Source of the DNA: Apostichopus japonicus
Taxonomy: Eukaryota; Echinodermata; Holothuroidea; Aspidochirotida; Stichopodidae
Assembly: GCF_037975245.1 (NCBI RefSeq)
Contig: NC_092577.1
Span: 35,456,898-35,520,897 of the forward strand
Direction of reading: 5' to 3'
Length of the DNA: 64,000 bases
Below are positions 25,083 through 45,751 of the stretch, one piece after another (within the stretch, counting starts at the first letter, position 1; the number at the start of each line of letters is the position of its first letter). The position numbers and the translations under genes were made by a program. Under the pieces are notes generated by a model. That model was not told where the DNA came from, did not search any database, and saw nothing but the letters and a program-made list of their open reading frames with translations.

Positions 25083-25375
25083 CAGCTAGTTAGGACAATT
25101 TGCTAATGCTATTACCTCTCGAAACTGTACTCCAATATCATGCTCTCAAAGCACTGGTATTGTCAGTACAAACTGCTCGTACTGACAATACCAGTGCGCT
25201 GAAGCTAGACATAACACTACAGTATGAAAAAAAAATGTTGGGTGGTAGAATCACTGCAGTCGAGGGGTACGGACTTCGGTCTGTGAAAAAGGTCCGGTGT
25301 TCGATTTCTATACTGTCGCCGGATGAGTCCCAAAAGGACGGAACCGGTCGTGAAGTGGATTTTTTTTTCTGGTGT
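25083..25375 (+). repeat. dispersed repeat copy joined to a tRNA-like SINE fragment
   Basis: The left part (GGACAATTTGCTAATGCTAT, ATCATGCT, AAAGCACT, then an inverted GTACTGACAATACCAGTGC) matches the 92-bp repeat family at 19.7 kb. At about 25255-25375 comes GGTCCGGTGTTCGATTTC, a B-box-like motif, followed by TGTCGCCGGATGAGTCC. This suggests a tRNA-derived SINE tail inserted next to, or belonging to, the same element. Confidence 0.5.
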
Positions 25376-26734
25376 GTAGATCTTTATTAATTTAATATGT
25401 CATACCACTTGCTACACATTTCATTTACCCCGACTGATTTAGGTAGGTACTGAACCTATATGGAATCTGTGGTATCATACACAAAGTATCAAAGTTTTAC
25501 CAAATGCTGATAATTAGGGACTTAACTGGGAATGCTATTATACCATCAACTTAACCAAGTCTGCACAGCAAATACTTGGATAATCATTATATAGCGCATA
25601 CCGTGTTAATCAGTTTTTGAAGAGTTTTGTTTTTCTCTCTCAAGTGAGACCTACATATGTTGATTACAGTTCAGTCTGTACATGGTTCTATTATACAATA
25701 TAGCAAGCCTTAAGCACTTCCCCCTTCCAGACAATGGCTCTTAATAGAAAACGATAAATACTGCATTGCATTGAAAGAGGTTCGGTTGCATTATATATTA
25801 CCATATACGCCAAGGTGAAAGAAAATGGAGAGGGTATCACTTAAGAGGAAGGAAGAAATAAAACCGATAGAGATTTTATTCTTTATTTTTCTGGTGCCGG
25901 TATTATATGGATAAGAGCACTTGCTTGATAGCATACGGGCAGTGGAGAAGAAGATTTCGTTCAACAAGCAAAATGAGAATATACTTTTGATCGGTCCATA
26001 AAGTCTGAGAAAATCCTCTTGAGAAAACACGAGATTGAATCAAACTCTTCAAATCATTTAAATTGAGAAAAGTAGCTGGTATAACGGTACCGTGTCTGCA
26101 CAGGCCAATTGTTTTAGAGCGTACACGTTAACAGTATAATGATATATAGCCTGGCCATGTCTGCATGTATATATAGGAATTATATAACAGTATGTAAGCA
26201 AGTCAAATGACATCTGCCATATATTTTTGTTTCTAAATCTTTATTTTTTTATTTTATTAATGAAAGCCTCATTATGTATTTCAATGTCAACGCGGATCCA
26301 AGCAATCTTTCCCTTTTGTGTAACTATTTTATGGTAAATTATCACAACATCATGACAAGTATGTTTTGGGCCAATGTTTGGGCCCTATGTTCTCAAACAT
26401 CGACAATAATTGGACGCATGCGCGGTTAGATGTGTTGACCGTTTGTAAATCTCGTACATTAGGCTGCATTATATGCTATAAACTAAGCTCTTAAGCAATC
26501 ACTACGTATATGATACCATTACGTAGTGTCGATCACAGACTCTCAAATAATGGGTCATTTAAAGGTCATTTAACAATACTCTCGAATCGTTAATTGCTTC
26601 GCTGGTAGTTGAATCGGTGACCATCTTCCTGCTCTCTGATTCGGCTATTTAGGGGCAAAACATTTACTAATTTTTACGAAATGCATAATTTGGCCTTAAC
26701 GTCAAGAAGTTCCTTTATATACATGCATATGGTT

Positions 26735-27640
26735 GGATGGATACATGAATGTATAGACAGATGTAGATCGATTAATGGATGAATGAATATATAGATGGAG
26801 GAATAATCGATGGATCGATAGATGAATGGATATATGTATGGATGAAGACCTATATGGATGGATGTATGGATGGATGCATATATAGATGGATGGATGGATG
26901 AATGAATGAATGCATGCATAGATAGATAGATAGATTGATGGATGGATGGATCGATGAATGGATTGTTCGTTGCGATGGATGGATGTATGCATAGATCGAT
27001 ATATGGATTGATCGATGGGATTGATTGATTGATGGATGGATGGATAGATGAATGGATTGTTCAATGGGATGGATGGATGAATGCATGAATGCATAGATAG
27101 ATAGATAGATTGATTGATGGATGGATGGATCGATGAATGGATTGTTGCGATGGATGGATGTATGCATAGATCGATATATGGATTGATCGATGGGATTGAT
27201 TGATTGATGGATGGATGGATAGATGAATGGATTGTTCAATGGGATGGATGGATGAATGCATGAATGCATAGATAGATAGATAGATTGATTGATGGATGGA
27301 TGGATCGATGAATGGATTGTTGCGATGGATGGATGTATGCATAGATCGATATATGGATTGATCGATGGGATTGATTGATTGATGGATGGATGGATAGATG
27401 AATGGTTTGTTAGATGGGATGGATGGATGAATGCATAGCTCGATATATGGATTGATCGATGGGATTGATTGATTGATGGATGGATGTATCGATGGGGATG
27501 AATGGATGCATGTATAGGTTGATAGATGGATGAATACATGTTATTAACAGATCACGAGATGAATGGATTTATAGATGGGTGGATGATCAATCGATCAATC
27601 GACCAATCGATCAATCGATCGCTAAAGAGATGGATGTATG
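26735..27640. repeat. GGAT/GATC tetranucleotide array with 175-bp higher-order unit
   Basis: The block is built from GGAT, GAAT, GATA, GATT and GATC tetramers. Above that scale a unit of about 175 bp repeats: TCAATGGGATGGATGGATGA starts at 27061 and 27236, and the preceding block at about 26886-27060 is closely similar. The long minus-strand open frames (HPSIHPSI-type) are translations of the repeat, not genes. Confidence 0.9.
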
Positions 27641-28404
27641 GATGAATGGTTACATGATGTACAGTATTCAAATAAAAAACGATCTAACAAACTTTTGTTG
27701 ACCTTTTCAATGGGATTGTTTGCCTTCACATTTGTTCATCGATATTAACATTTACCACTGTAGGTATAGGTTACACGCAGAAATGAATTAGATGTATTTA
27801 CATAAACTCATACCAGCGTTTTACGAAGAGTTCGCTTTTATTTTAAGTTCATATAATACAATTAGAATTGAACAGTTGACTTAGCCAGGAATAAATAATG
27901 TTCATCAAACATTCCCAGTTTGAAATATTTTAAGTACACAATGTACGATGGGAGTATTATTCTTTGATAAATTAATCCACCTGTATGCTCGAGATATAAT
28001 TAATATTTAAAGAGGCTTATAAGTGGGAGTCTTTTTAATTATTGATTAATTAATATTTGCTTGATTGCATAGCACAAAATAGTAAACGAATCATCTACTA
28101 GTCTGTTGAAATCTGATGACCAGGGAACTATAGGATGAACTTTTGATAACTAGATATTTGGTAACTCTTTTTCTTTATAATGTAAAAATGGTAGTAACCT
28201 TGACCGGATGAAAAATATAAAGCAATATTTTTCATTCACTTAATATATTTACAATGTATTTTCTTTGTTTGGTTGATCGGTAAGTTATTTGTTATCGCAT
28301 TTGTAGCAGGTTGCATAAGACACGTACATGAGACAGACCCGACCCGCGTAGGCAATCATTAAGTTATAAGGATAGGGCGACCCCGTTATCGTGTTCGTGA
28401 TTAT

Positions 28405-28762
28405 AGACATACATACATACGTTACATACATACATACGTTACGTCGTACATACGTTACGTACATACATACGTTACATACATACATACGCTACATATATAC
28501 ATACGCTACATATATACATACGTTACATACATACGTTACATACATACATACGTTACATACAAACATACGTTACATACAAACATACGTTGCATACATACAT
28601 ACGTTACATACATACATACGCTACATATATACATACGCTACATATATACATACGTTACATACATACATACGTTACATACATACATACGTTACATACAAAC
28701 ATACGTTACATACAAACATACGTTACATACATACATACGTTACATACATACATACGTTATTA
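28405..28762. repeat. ACATACATACGTT minisatellite
   Basis: A 13-14-bp unit (GTTACATACATAC and variants with CTACATATATAC or GTTACATACAAAC) is repeated about 25 times. Variants recur in the same order, pointing to block duplication. The 181-residue open frame over it is a repeat translation. Confidence 0.92.
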
Positions 28763-29261
28763 AGCACTAATCTTCAAATTAAGATTCTTCTATTTTTCTT
28801 CTATTTCTTCTCATTTTATAAGACTCGATATTTTTATTTAAAACCGCTGGTATGTCGTTATTGTTGTAGGGCAATGTGCTTTCATGTACGAGAGATACAA
28901 AAATATATAATAATCATTAAAAACAAGCAGAAATAAAGAAAAACATAAAAGAGAAGCTGTTCATGTGGTCTTCAAAATTATCCAACGGTTTGTAATAAAT
29001 ACTTATATTTGATCAATTATATGCCAGTAATAAGAAAACAAGTTAAATAAAGGGGGAGGGGTCGCTTTGAGTTTTCAACATCTACTGGTATTTCGTTCAT
29101 GGAATTATTAAATGTTCTTTCATGCACGAGACAGACCATGAAAGAGAAAGAAAAAAGAGAAAAAAGGAAAAAAAGCTGCTAAGATGGTGTTTAGTATGAC
29201 TCGACCTTTCATATTAGCTAATTGACTGTTATCAAAGAGGGCCAAATAAAGTGATATACAT

Positions 29262-29268
29262 ACATAAG

Positions 29269-29342
<74 letters not shown>

Positions 29343-29349
29343 CTTATGT
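29262..29349. repeat. 88-bp palindrome of (TA)n capped by ACATAAGGTGATAT arms
   Basis: A long TA run is bounded by ACATAAGGTGATAT on the left and its exact complement ATATCACCTTATGT on the right. The whole block is one perfect or near-perfect palindrome able to extrude a hairpin. Confidence 0.85.
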
Positions 29350-31663
29350 GCCCCCTTTTCTTCAAAACTTTCTTTGAAATATGTTGTCTATTAGATCAGC
29401 TGCCGTGCTAACACAAAGGCCGTTCGGTGTCTATTGTACGCACCTACATCTGTGGTATATGAATAGCATTATTATCCTCTCTTTCAATAACCCATCATAA
29501 TATATGTTAACTTTCTTCTCTAAAAACTCTAGATAATACAAATAAAGTTCGTATGGTATTATACACAACACTGTACATTTCTTATACTATATCATTGCTA
29601 CGCTTTAATAGCTTTGGGGAATGACGTCACTTGTTTTCTACCTTTTCAGGAAAGAGTATTTCTAAGCGTGTTATTTTTGTCTTCTTATAACTAACGTTCC
29701 GATTAGTATATACTTTTGTCTATTTCATCGTTCTTTGTTCATTTTCCTTTGAGCTTGTGTCACATGGGTTACCAACAGTTCTTTAGTAACCCTGCTACAG
29801 TTTAGATACATGATGAATAGCCGTACGTTACTTCTTTCTACAAAAATATGTGTAGTCCGTTTCTCTAATTAACAAATACCTGACAATTCTATGTTTAACG
29901 GTCACATGGTGTAAAAACAGTGGCGTTCGCATATTGGAAGGGTCTTGTGATGCGGGCTGGGGCTGGAGGGGGGGGGGGGGGGCAGGAGGCTGGAGGGCAA
30001 TTGCGGGTAAACACTGCCAGTCGATGGATTTTTCGCTACGTTCAGTCGGGAAATATATCATTTCGGAGAGGTTCCCGAAAATGAAGATATTGATGGAAGA
30101 GGGAAAATCAGACTTGTACTGTTTTGGTTAAAAGAATTCTTGGTCAGAATCATATAGTCTATTACTTAGGTTTATGTTTCGCTTATTGTACACACGTTAA
30201 CTAGATACCGTAATTTATATTGTAAAGTTGAATATCTTACGCTATATTTGTGTTTTTTTATGCCATTTTGACTGATACCGGAAGTTTCTGTAAATTTATC
30301 TGTTCGTGTCACAGAAATTCTGGCAACTTGGGCGGCCCGGACTGTACTTTAAAATTCCGCACTCCATAGGTGTATTCCCCTGATCCCATTTACAAATACA
30401 ACGCCTCTCGTCGAAGGCAGAATTTGTCATTCCGGGCCTAGGAAATCCTTTCGTAAGTGTCATGCCCCTATACCTATATCAGTCATAGAATTATTCCCCC
30501 CCCCCCCCACACCCCTCTTCTCCCAACCTTAATCATGTGTACGCCATTGGTTATAAAAACTGGATAGAGCATCGGCACTATGGTCACTGAACTAAACTTG
30601 ACTTTGAAGAATTAAAAATAATAAGTACCCTCTTAAAAGAGAAACTTTACAAAGGGTTTGTGGTGGGACTTCACATGGTGGGACTAAAGACCTTTCAAAG
30701 TCACATGTACCCTTCACAGTGTTAATAGTCATCAATTAGAGTTTACAACACAATGTACATCACCATACAATTGATGGGTTCTTTTGCACCCGGCACAATC
30801 CTTCCAGTCATAAACTGCCAAAAACCACGACCTTCATGTTTAATCAAATCATGAAATGAACCAAACGTGCAGTAAAAGTTCCGTTCTTTGTTCAGTTGTT
30901 ATTCTTGTATTTCTTTAGTTTTTGTCGTCACAATTCAGCATGAATTGCCACCGTTAACGTTTCACTTAAATAAGTTGAACTTAACTGTTGTAGTTCTTCG
31001 TAGATGTTATCTGCTACCTCGATTATAGACAAGGTGGTTCTGCGAGAAAAGAAATTGTCCTCTTAAAAATGAAAGTATTACAAGTATAAATGAAAAACGA
31101 TTTGCTCTATATTGTTCTCTATATTTCTATGAAACAGAAAATCAAGAAGGAGAAATAACGAAAAACTATCAATAAACAAATTGACCAAAGTGAATAATTC
31201 TGTTTTATTTAAAAGCCGGAACAAAAGGCTATACATAAATCACCTCGGTCCTACGTTGTACTGAATGTACAAAAAAGCGGAGGCAACCAAAAACACGCAC
31301 AGATCAACGATTACGTAATTGTCTCACAGTTCACTTAGTTTCCTTCCAATACAATTGACCAATCAGAGACAGTCAGACGACCCCATGATGTTATTCTCAT
31401 CAAATAACGAGTAAGGTACTACAAACACCAGCTCTACAGGAGTTGCGGGTGGATAAACTACACAATAGTATATGTAGTTAACTTTTCCCTCAACCAACTA
31501 TTTCACTTGCTTAACCAGTTTATTTGAGGGAAGTTTCTCATGAAATTCGGATCGCAGTTTTAGGTCTTGTCTTATCTTGTATACTCACTCATATACATCA
31601 TATACATACTCTGTACTTTGCACGACACTAAGGAAGTTGATTTATAATAACTGAAGATTCATT

Positions 31664-39597
<7,934 letters not shown>

Positions 39598-40398
39598 AAA
39601 AGAAATGTTAAAAATTAATTTTAAGATCATCAGTATCTGTCCTAAAATATGCTAGAAAGTGACAAATAATGGTCACTAATACTCAGATTTCAAGAAGCAG
39701 TTTTCTGCCACCTAGCAAAACCATTGTGCCTCTCACTCCGACATTGAAATGTTTAACTGGAAGCTTCTCAATGTATGGGATTAAGTCGGAAAATCATGGA
39801 ACTTACATTAGAAAACTGTCGTACAAATGAATTCAATGTTGCCAGGACTACCTGATTAAATCATCATACGTCGCACTCTATACAAACGACGTAAGCTCTT
39901 TGGCAAGGAAAAATGTAATTCTTTCGAAAATGTTGTGATATTTAATTTAAAAAAAAAAACAATTTAAAAATTATGATAGAAAAACAAAAAAGAATACATT
40001 ATGTAATCAGCATAGCACTCATTTATGAAATATTAGTCACTCATACTCTAACTGAAAAACTGATTTCACTGACCCCCCCAACGAAATGGGGGGGGGTCAG
40101 AGCTAGGGTAAAATCACGGTTCTCTGTGTAATATCGGTAAAGAATAATGTATTCTAATTTCATAATATATTGATAGAAAGTGGACCCGGTGACATAATTG
40201 TCCCTGTGGCCCGGTCTGGCCCTCTCCTCACCCTGAACTGTCCCCAAATTGGGCCAGCTCTAAACACTGTTAATATATCTCCCCATAGACTGAATTCGTC
40301 TTCATGAGTTGACCATATGTATATTTGAGCAATACACAATGAACAATGTTAAACACGCTATAAATCCTTCTGAAGCCTTTAGTACACTTGTTATATAT
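39598..40398. other. 3' flank of the zinc-finger gene
   Basis: Non-coding AT-rich sequence follows the TAA stop at 39595-39597. No canonical AATAAA was recognised before the transposon-like element begins; one at 40513-40518 lies inside that element. A G/C-rich patch at about 40070-40098 is a homopolymer inverted repeat. Confidence 0.4.
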
Positions 40399-43300
40399 CG
40401 TCCCCGTTTTGGCGTAGTGACGAATGTGCAAAAAGTGAGTTTTGAGTAAACGCGCTCTAAAGATTTCAACATTTTGACTTTAGTATATCGTTATGAATAA
40501 GGGATCTTTTGTAATAAAAGTTGTCAATATATTTAATATAACAAATAGAACTTTGAGTTCTCATATTTGTTGCTGATCGGAAACTTTCTTACAAAGTAGT
40601 AATTTTAGTGCAAACATATTCGTCGTTATGTCATGTCATTTTTCAGTTAATGTATGACATTCGTCACACATTCGTCACACATTCGTCACTATGCTAGAAC
40701 TAAATTTTGAAGTTTCGTCCTGTCACATACTCATATTCGTCACTATAGTGTGTTGTAGCCATATGGGTACACCGTTAATTTTCACTGTGACGTGGGGAGA
40801 GGTGGGGGGGGGGGAGGGGGTAAGGTGGAATAACCTTAGATAGAAGAAAATAATCAAAGGGGTGGTACTTTGGTCTTATTTATGTTAAAAAGAACGCCCA
40901 AGGTTTACTACAATGTATTACATAAACAAGGAATGTTTATACGCAGGTATCAACATACGTATTTTAGTATGTTTCTCTTGGGTGGCATGAATGGGGTCGG
41001 ATAGGGTGAGGGGAGGGGTAGACAGGTCAAGGAGAGCCGGCTGCTGAAAAGGTGGTATATGGGTCGTATTAATTATTAAAAGAACGCCCACGTTTTGTTA
41101 CAATGTATAAAATATACAAGGAATTTGAATGGGTAATGCGCGGATATAAGTTTTTTAGTATATTGCGTCGGAAAGGGGGGTATTGGGGTAGTGGGGTAGG
41201 GAGGGCATGGAGAGCCGGCTGCTGAAAGGGGTGGTACGTTGGTCTTATTTATCTTAAGAAGAACCCCCAAAATTTTCTACAATCTATAAAATATACAAGG
41301 GATTTGCATAGGTTATCAAGATATATCAACATGTGTCTTAGTATGTTTTACTTGGGTGGCATGGAGGGGGTTGGATATGGTGAGGGGAGAGGTTAGAGAG
41401 TGCAAGGAGTGCCTGATGCTGACAAATAAATGAAGCTGAATAACATGGATTTAATTTAGATATCACGTTGTTCGTGTTAATTTAATGTCGTTGTGAAATT
41501 CAGTTAGGGCTATACTTATTGCAACCATCCCCTAACATCTTAAAAAGAACTTCAGTACTGTATCATTGAAAAGAACTATACAGGAATACGTATAATGACT
41601 TATCTAGGTTAAATTATCCATTACGAAATTAATTAACATATCCGAATGAGGCTCAATGGTGTTATGTAATCGTTATCCCGACCCCATTCCCCACATCGAC
41701 CGGATCTGTTCCAGCTTTGGGCAAAACCTAGGTCTTAACAACATTGTTTATGAAATTGTTTCGGAAGTCAATTTCCATGGCATGATGGGACAGATACTCT
41801 TTAGTATAACGGTGTGGATCCTTATAAAGCTCAGTAACAATTATATTGGCAGGCGCCGTGCCTTAAATGATGTATCACAAGTCCTGCATCATTGGTATGT
41901 TATTAGTGTGATAATTTATCTGGTATATTATAAATATAGCTTCAAAATTCTTTCTTTGTTTTTTTTTTTGCAATATAAAATGGTACCAAACAGGCACTGC
42001 ATATATCACATGTAGTATTGAAAACATTGTCCTTTGCATTTTCGTTAAAGAAAGGCACAGCGTAAGCCACACTAGATACTATTTAATATGCTTAATACCT
42101 TTGATACATGGCAAGAAAAGGTCAAACTGCCATAGATGTATATTCCAGTACGTAGCCTTTTTGGAGGTTCTAGCGACCTGATAGAATGAGACCTTCATGT
42201 TTTATGTCTTTTTTAATTTTCAAAACACATTTCCTTTGATATTTGGAGGTTAAGCAATAAATTGTTGCTGTCACATGTTGGAACTATGTCATTTACAGAA
42301 CACTGATAATTTGATTGATCAGTTTCAACGGAGCTTTTGGAAATTTTGCATGATAAAGCAGTATCATGGGCATATTTTGTACCAGAAATGTGTGAGTTTG
42401 ACCTAATTTCATCAGTACATAGTAAATAATATAGCAGATAATGCCCCCCCCCCCCCCAGGCACATCAACCCTTATTTCCGACATTTCCGATAACCCTTTA
42501 TCCTACATCTTGAAGAAATTGTGCCAGCCAATGAATAAGCCATGTTTCTTTCATTAATCGTGAAAGATCAATCAATTGATTTGGTAAAACATATAAAATG
42601 CACTTGAATAGTCAAGAAAAGACCCTTTTTATAGTTATTTCCTTACAATCTAACTGAGACACAGAATCATGGATTAATAAAATGTCTGATGTCTGCAGGA
42701 CATTGGGTTCTTCGATTGGCTTATAACATCCGTTCTGGAACAGCAAGTGCCTTCGCCTTTCTTATGTAGAGAACCTTAGTTAACAATCCAAATGTATGGA
42801 AACCAGGGCTGGGGGTGTATCAGTTTGGCGAAGTTCATTTGGTTTCTGTGTCCATGTTTTGACTTGTTTTTTTTTCTCCAAAAAGTCTGGTATAACTTTC
42901 CCTTATGACCCTGGACTTCTCAGCCTGTGGAAGAAAACATCCAAGATTCTCTCATTTCTAAATGGTGCTATACAGATTTTCTACTAATTCTGTCTAACGC
43001 CGCCACCCACAACCCACAACCCGACCTCCCCGTCCTTTGTAGCATAGTTTCTATACTTAGTAGAAAAACTATGCTACTACCTTCCAAAGTTTCATGTAAA
43101 AGTGTGTGACCTATATCTATGTCACTAGGTATTACTTAGCCAGATAGAGGTAGTTATAAATTAAGCTAGACTAATGTTTATGAAGAGCAAAGCCGCCAAT
43201 AGCTATATGAAACTGAAGACTGGAGGAAGTCTAAAGTGGAAATGAGCTGGTGTTTTGATGTTTTAACTTGTCATAATACTGCTATTTGTGTATTGGACTG

Positions 43301-44324
43301 TTAACATTTACATTGAGACTGTGACAGAAAACCAAGAGAATTAATGAATAACACAACCCCCCCCCCCTCCCACTCCATCCCAAGTCTCACTATGACATCA
43401 AACATTGGCCAAAAAGGTAGCTCCATGCCAATTTACTCCCGTACAGTGCAAGATAAAGGTCTTAGATATGTTCGGGATAAGTTCATCACAAGGATCTCCG
43501 TTATATAAGTTCATTACGATGGTTTGGATTCCTTCTATTTAATCCTAAGGTATTGTTAGGCTGACACTAAGAATGGCTTAAATTAATTAACCTTGGTCTA
43601 AGTATTGTAGTCTTGGCGGTCACAATTACAATTTGAGTGGTTTTTCATAATTTTTATACAAGTTACATCCATGGGCATCATGGTCCTGACTTACACCATG
43701 GGTTTCCTCATTTACATAACTCTAATTAAATGTACCGACACTGTTGTTACACTGATTCAGTACAGAAATAGCGTTACTGTAGTCTATAGCTACTCGCGCA
43801 ACAGGTATAAGCATCCGATGTACTGCAATCATAACACTAGGCTGCTATTTAGGTTTACTATTGTTGACCCACTGGTCAATCCGTTTTCACGATTGAGGCT
43901 ATCGTGTAGGAGATACTGCATTAATTAATTAATAGATGAGGTGGAAATAATAAAGATATTACCTTCACATAGTCAGGGGTGCTTTCAAATGGACGTATGT
44001 TGGTTCTAAAATCAGTATGACATGGTTTTATGTTCGACTTGTCCCAAAGGGTAATATTCGTCGTTATGCAAAAACGCAGAAACTTTGACAAATTGTATTA
44101 CTGAGTGGTCATAATGACGAATGTAGTATTCGTCAGTATGTGAAAACGAGAATGCGCCTTAGATGGACATTCGTCAAAAACCAGTCAGAAATAACGAAGA
44201 AACTAGACATTTTTTGAACTTCTAACCCGGCTCAATCGATTCTTCACCCTCGAAATAGGTAACAACAATATTTAACTCAATTTCGCCAAAAGTGCATATT
44301 CGTCACTACGCCAAAACGGGGACG
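40399..44324. mobile_element. 3.9-kb DNA-transposon-like element with terminal inverted repeats
   Basis: The left end (40399) and the complement of the right end (44324) share 27 identical bases starting CGTCCCCGTTTTGGCGTAGT and ending GACGAAT, then four more after one mismatch. ATAT lies directly outside both ends and may be a 4-bp target-site duplication; being palindromic, it could also be part of the repeat. Motif ATTCGTC (often ATTCGTCACTATG) recurs in both arms: left near 40421, 40618, 40667-40693 and 40732; right near 44058, 44116-44144, 44169 and 44296. Such subterminal repeats are usually transposase binding sites. No transposase-like frame was found inside, so it is probably a non-autonomous derivative. 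Superfamily not recognised. Confidence 0.75.
40856..41421. repeat. tandem repeat of about 190 bp, three copies, inside the transposon-like element
   Basis: Units at about 40856-41046, 41047-41224 and 41225-41421 share AAAGGGGTGGTACNTTGGTC, AAGAACGCCCA, ACAATGTATAAAATATACAA, TTGGGTGGCATG and GAGAGCCGGCTGCTG, the last variant in copy 3. Divergence is moderate with small indels. Confidence 0.8.
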
Positions 44325-44922
44325 ATATGTATAGCCTATACTCAGTGTGCTCTTAACATGTAGATATATTACTAACATAAGATCCTATACCTGTCTTACA
44401 TCGCTCCTATACATTCTTACTTTTTTAATATTTGAAGAATAAATTTCAGAACTGTCATGACAATATGCTACGTTGATTCTCGCCTTATTTTGAGGAGCAT
44501 GTGTATTTTAAGTTAACCATGTCATTTACTTCCACTTTTTGGCAAAAGAACTCATCTTTAGTAACGTAAATAATATAATAATAAGTGCAATACTGCTCGT
44601 TAAACGAAATGCTAAATATATATCACATTACTGCAGAAGAGTTTAATATTGTGCCGCCTAAAACATCAAACATGTCTTGCTGATACGCCTATTGGTACAC
44701 TGTATTACGAACCATGGCAACCACTTGCATAAGCACCGAAAAAACACATATTTATATATAATATGTATATTACATTTCCTTGCAATATTCAATCAATTTG
44801 ATACACATTTTTTTCTCTGTTTGTAAATAATTAAGAAGTCTTGTCTAGTAGGTTTTTGTATTATATTGAATAATGTTAATTTTGAGTATTAATTTAAGCA
44901 GAGCCATGTACATTTTACGGAA

Positions 44923-44976
44923 TGACGTCACCGGGATCTACACGTAATTTGCATATTATTACGTCATTATGCGACG
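44923..44976. promoter_or_regulatory. cluster of CRE-like and octamer-like sites
   Basis: Within 54 bp there is a full CRE palindrome TGACGTCA (44923-44930), an octamer-like ATTTGCATATTA, a half-site-like ATTACGTCATTATG and GCGACGTGCA. It lies 0.6 kb right of the transposon-like element and about 12 kb from the nearest recognised coding exon to the right. Function is not shown by sequence alone. Confidence 0.3.
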
Positions 44977-45669
44977 TGCAGTATAAACCTACACAGTTTA
45001 AGCAAGGAATGATGTTTACATATGTTAATGGTATTAAAACCTGTGATCTCGCTGTCCTAACAGTAGTAGTGGGGTGGAAGGTGGGGGGGGGGGACAAAAA
45101 TGTCCATAGGCAAAGCTATCAAGCTATATTTGGCTGGTGGGCCACCCGGCATTTATGGTGTATTTTTACCCTCAATGGTCTCTTTATCTTGGGACCCATG
45201 AGCCCCCTATCACCCTCCAGATATCGCAACTGATTATTTGGTTCCTAATATATGTTTACTCTAACTTGATGTGTAATTTTCTTTGTTGGAAAGTTGATAA
45301 TTTTGTTATTAATAAATTCTTAAACACGTAAGTAATGTACCCGTTTGTTCTATTCTAATTTGGTGTGTTGTCTGATTAAATTCTAACGGCATCTCCGCGC
45401 ACAGTGCATGATTATTGGAATGGGACAGCTTTGAGTGATTAATATCCCAGATGAGAGAAAATGTATTCAGAGTAGAAATTAAATGTAGCCTTGGTTTGAT
45501 CAGAGTGAACATTATTATATATCATAAATTATAGTACCCGCCATTTTAGCATAATTTCTCTCGATAGGGGAAGGGTCACCTCTCCCCTGGACGACATAAT
45601 CTCTCCCCTGGACACATCTGATCTTCCCCTCCCATGACGACATTCACATACTCGCCTATTACGTAACCG

Positions 45670-45701
45670 TATATATATATATATATATCTATATATCTAT
45701 A

Positions 45702-45748
<47 letters not shown>
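45670..45748. repeat. (AT)n microsatellite
   Basis: Nearly continuous TA dinucleotides run over about 80 bp, interrupted by TATCTATATCTA. Confidence 0.95.

Positions 45749-45751
<3 letters not shown>

Larger units (their letters stand above)
18421..31663. other. gene-poor intergenic region
   Basis: No exon with family resemblance and consistent splice signals was found on either strand between ZMYND8 and the SNAG zinc-finger gene. Short open frames here are mostly microsatellite translations or chance. The repeats are listed separately: a 92-bp tandem array, TA runs, GGAT and ACATACGTT arrays, and a TA palindrome. Several G or C homopolymers of 8 or more bases also occur (near 20761, 21391, 21667, 23312, 29970 and 30498). 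Confidence 0.5.

Noticed and set aside
26702-27539. Long minus-strand open frames with HPSIHPSI-like protein
   Set aside because: They are direct translations of a GGAT-type microsatellite, which lacks stop codons in those frames.
28391-28936. 181-residue open frame rich in HTYVTYIHTLHT
   Set aside because: It is a translation of the ACATACATACGTT minisatellite with a random 3' extension.
41656-42015. 119-residue open frame inside the transposon-like element as a transposase
   Set aside because: Hydrophobic, with no DDE/D-type acidic residues in context and no DNA-binding motif. Too short for any known transposase.
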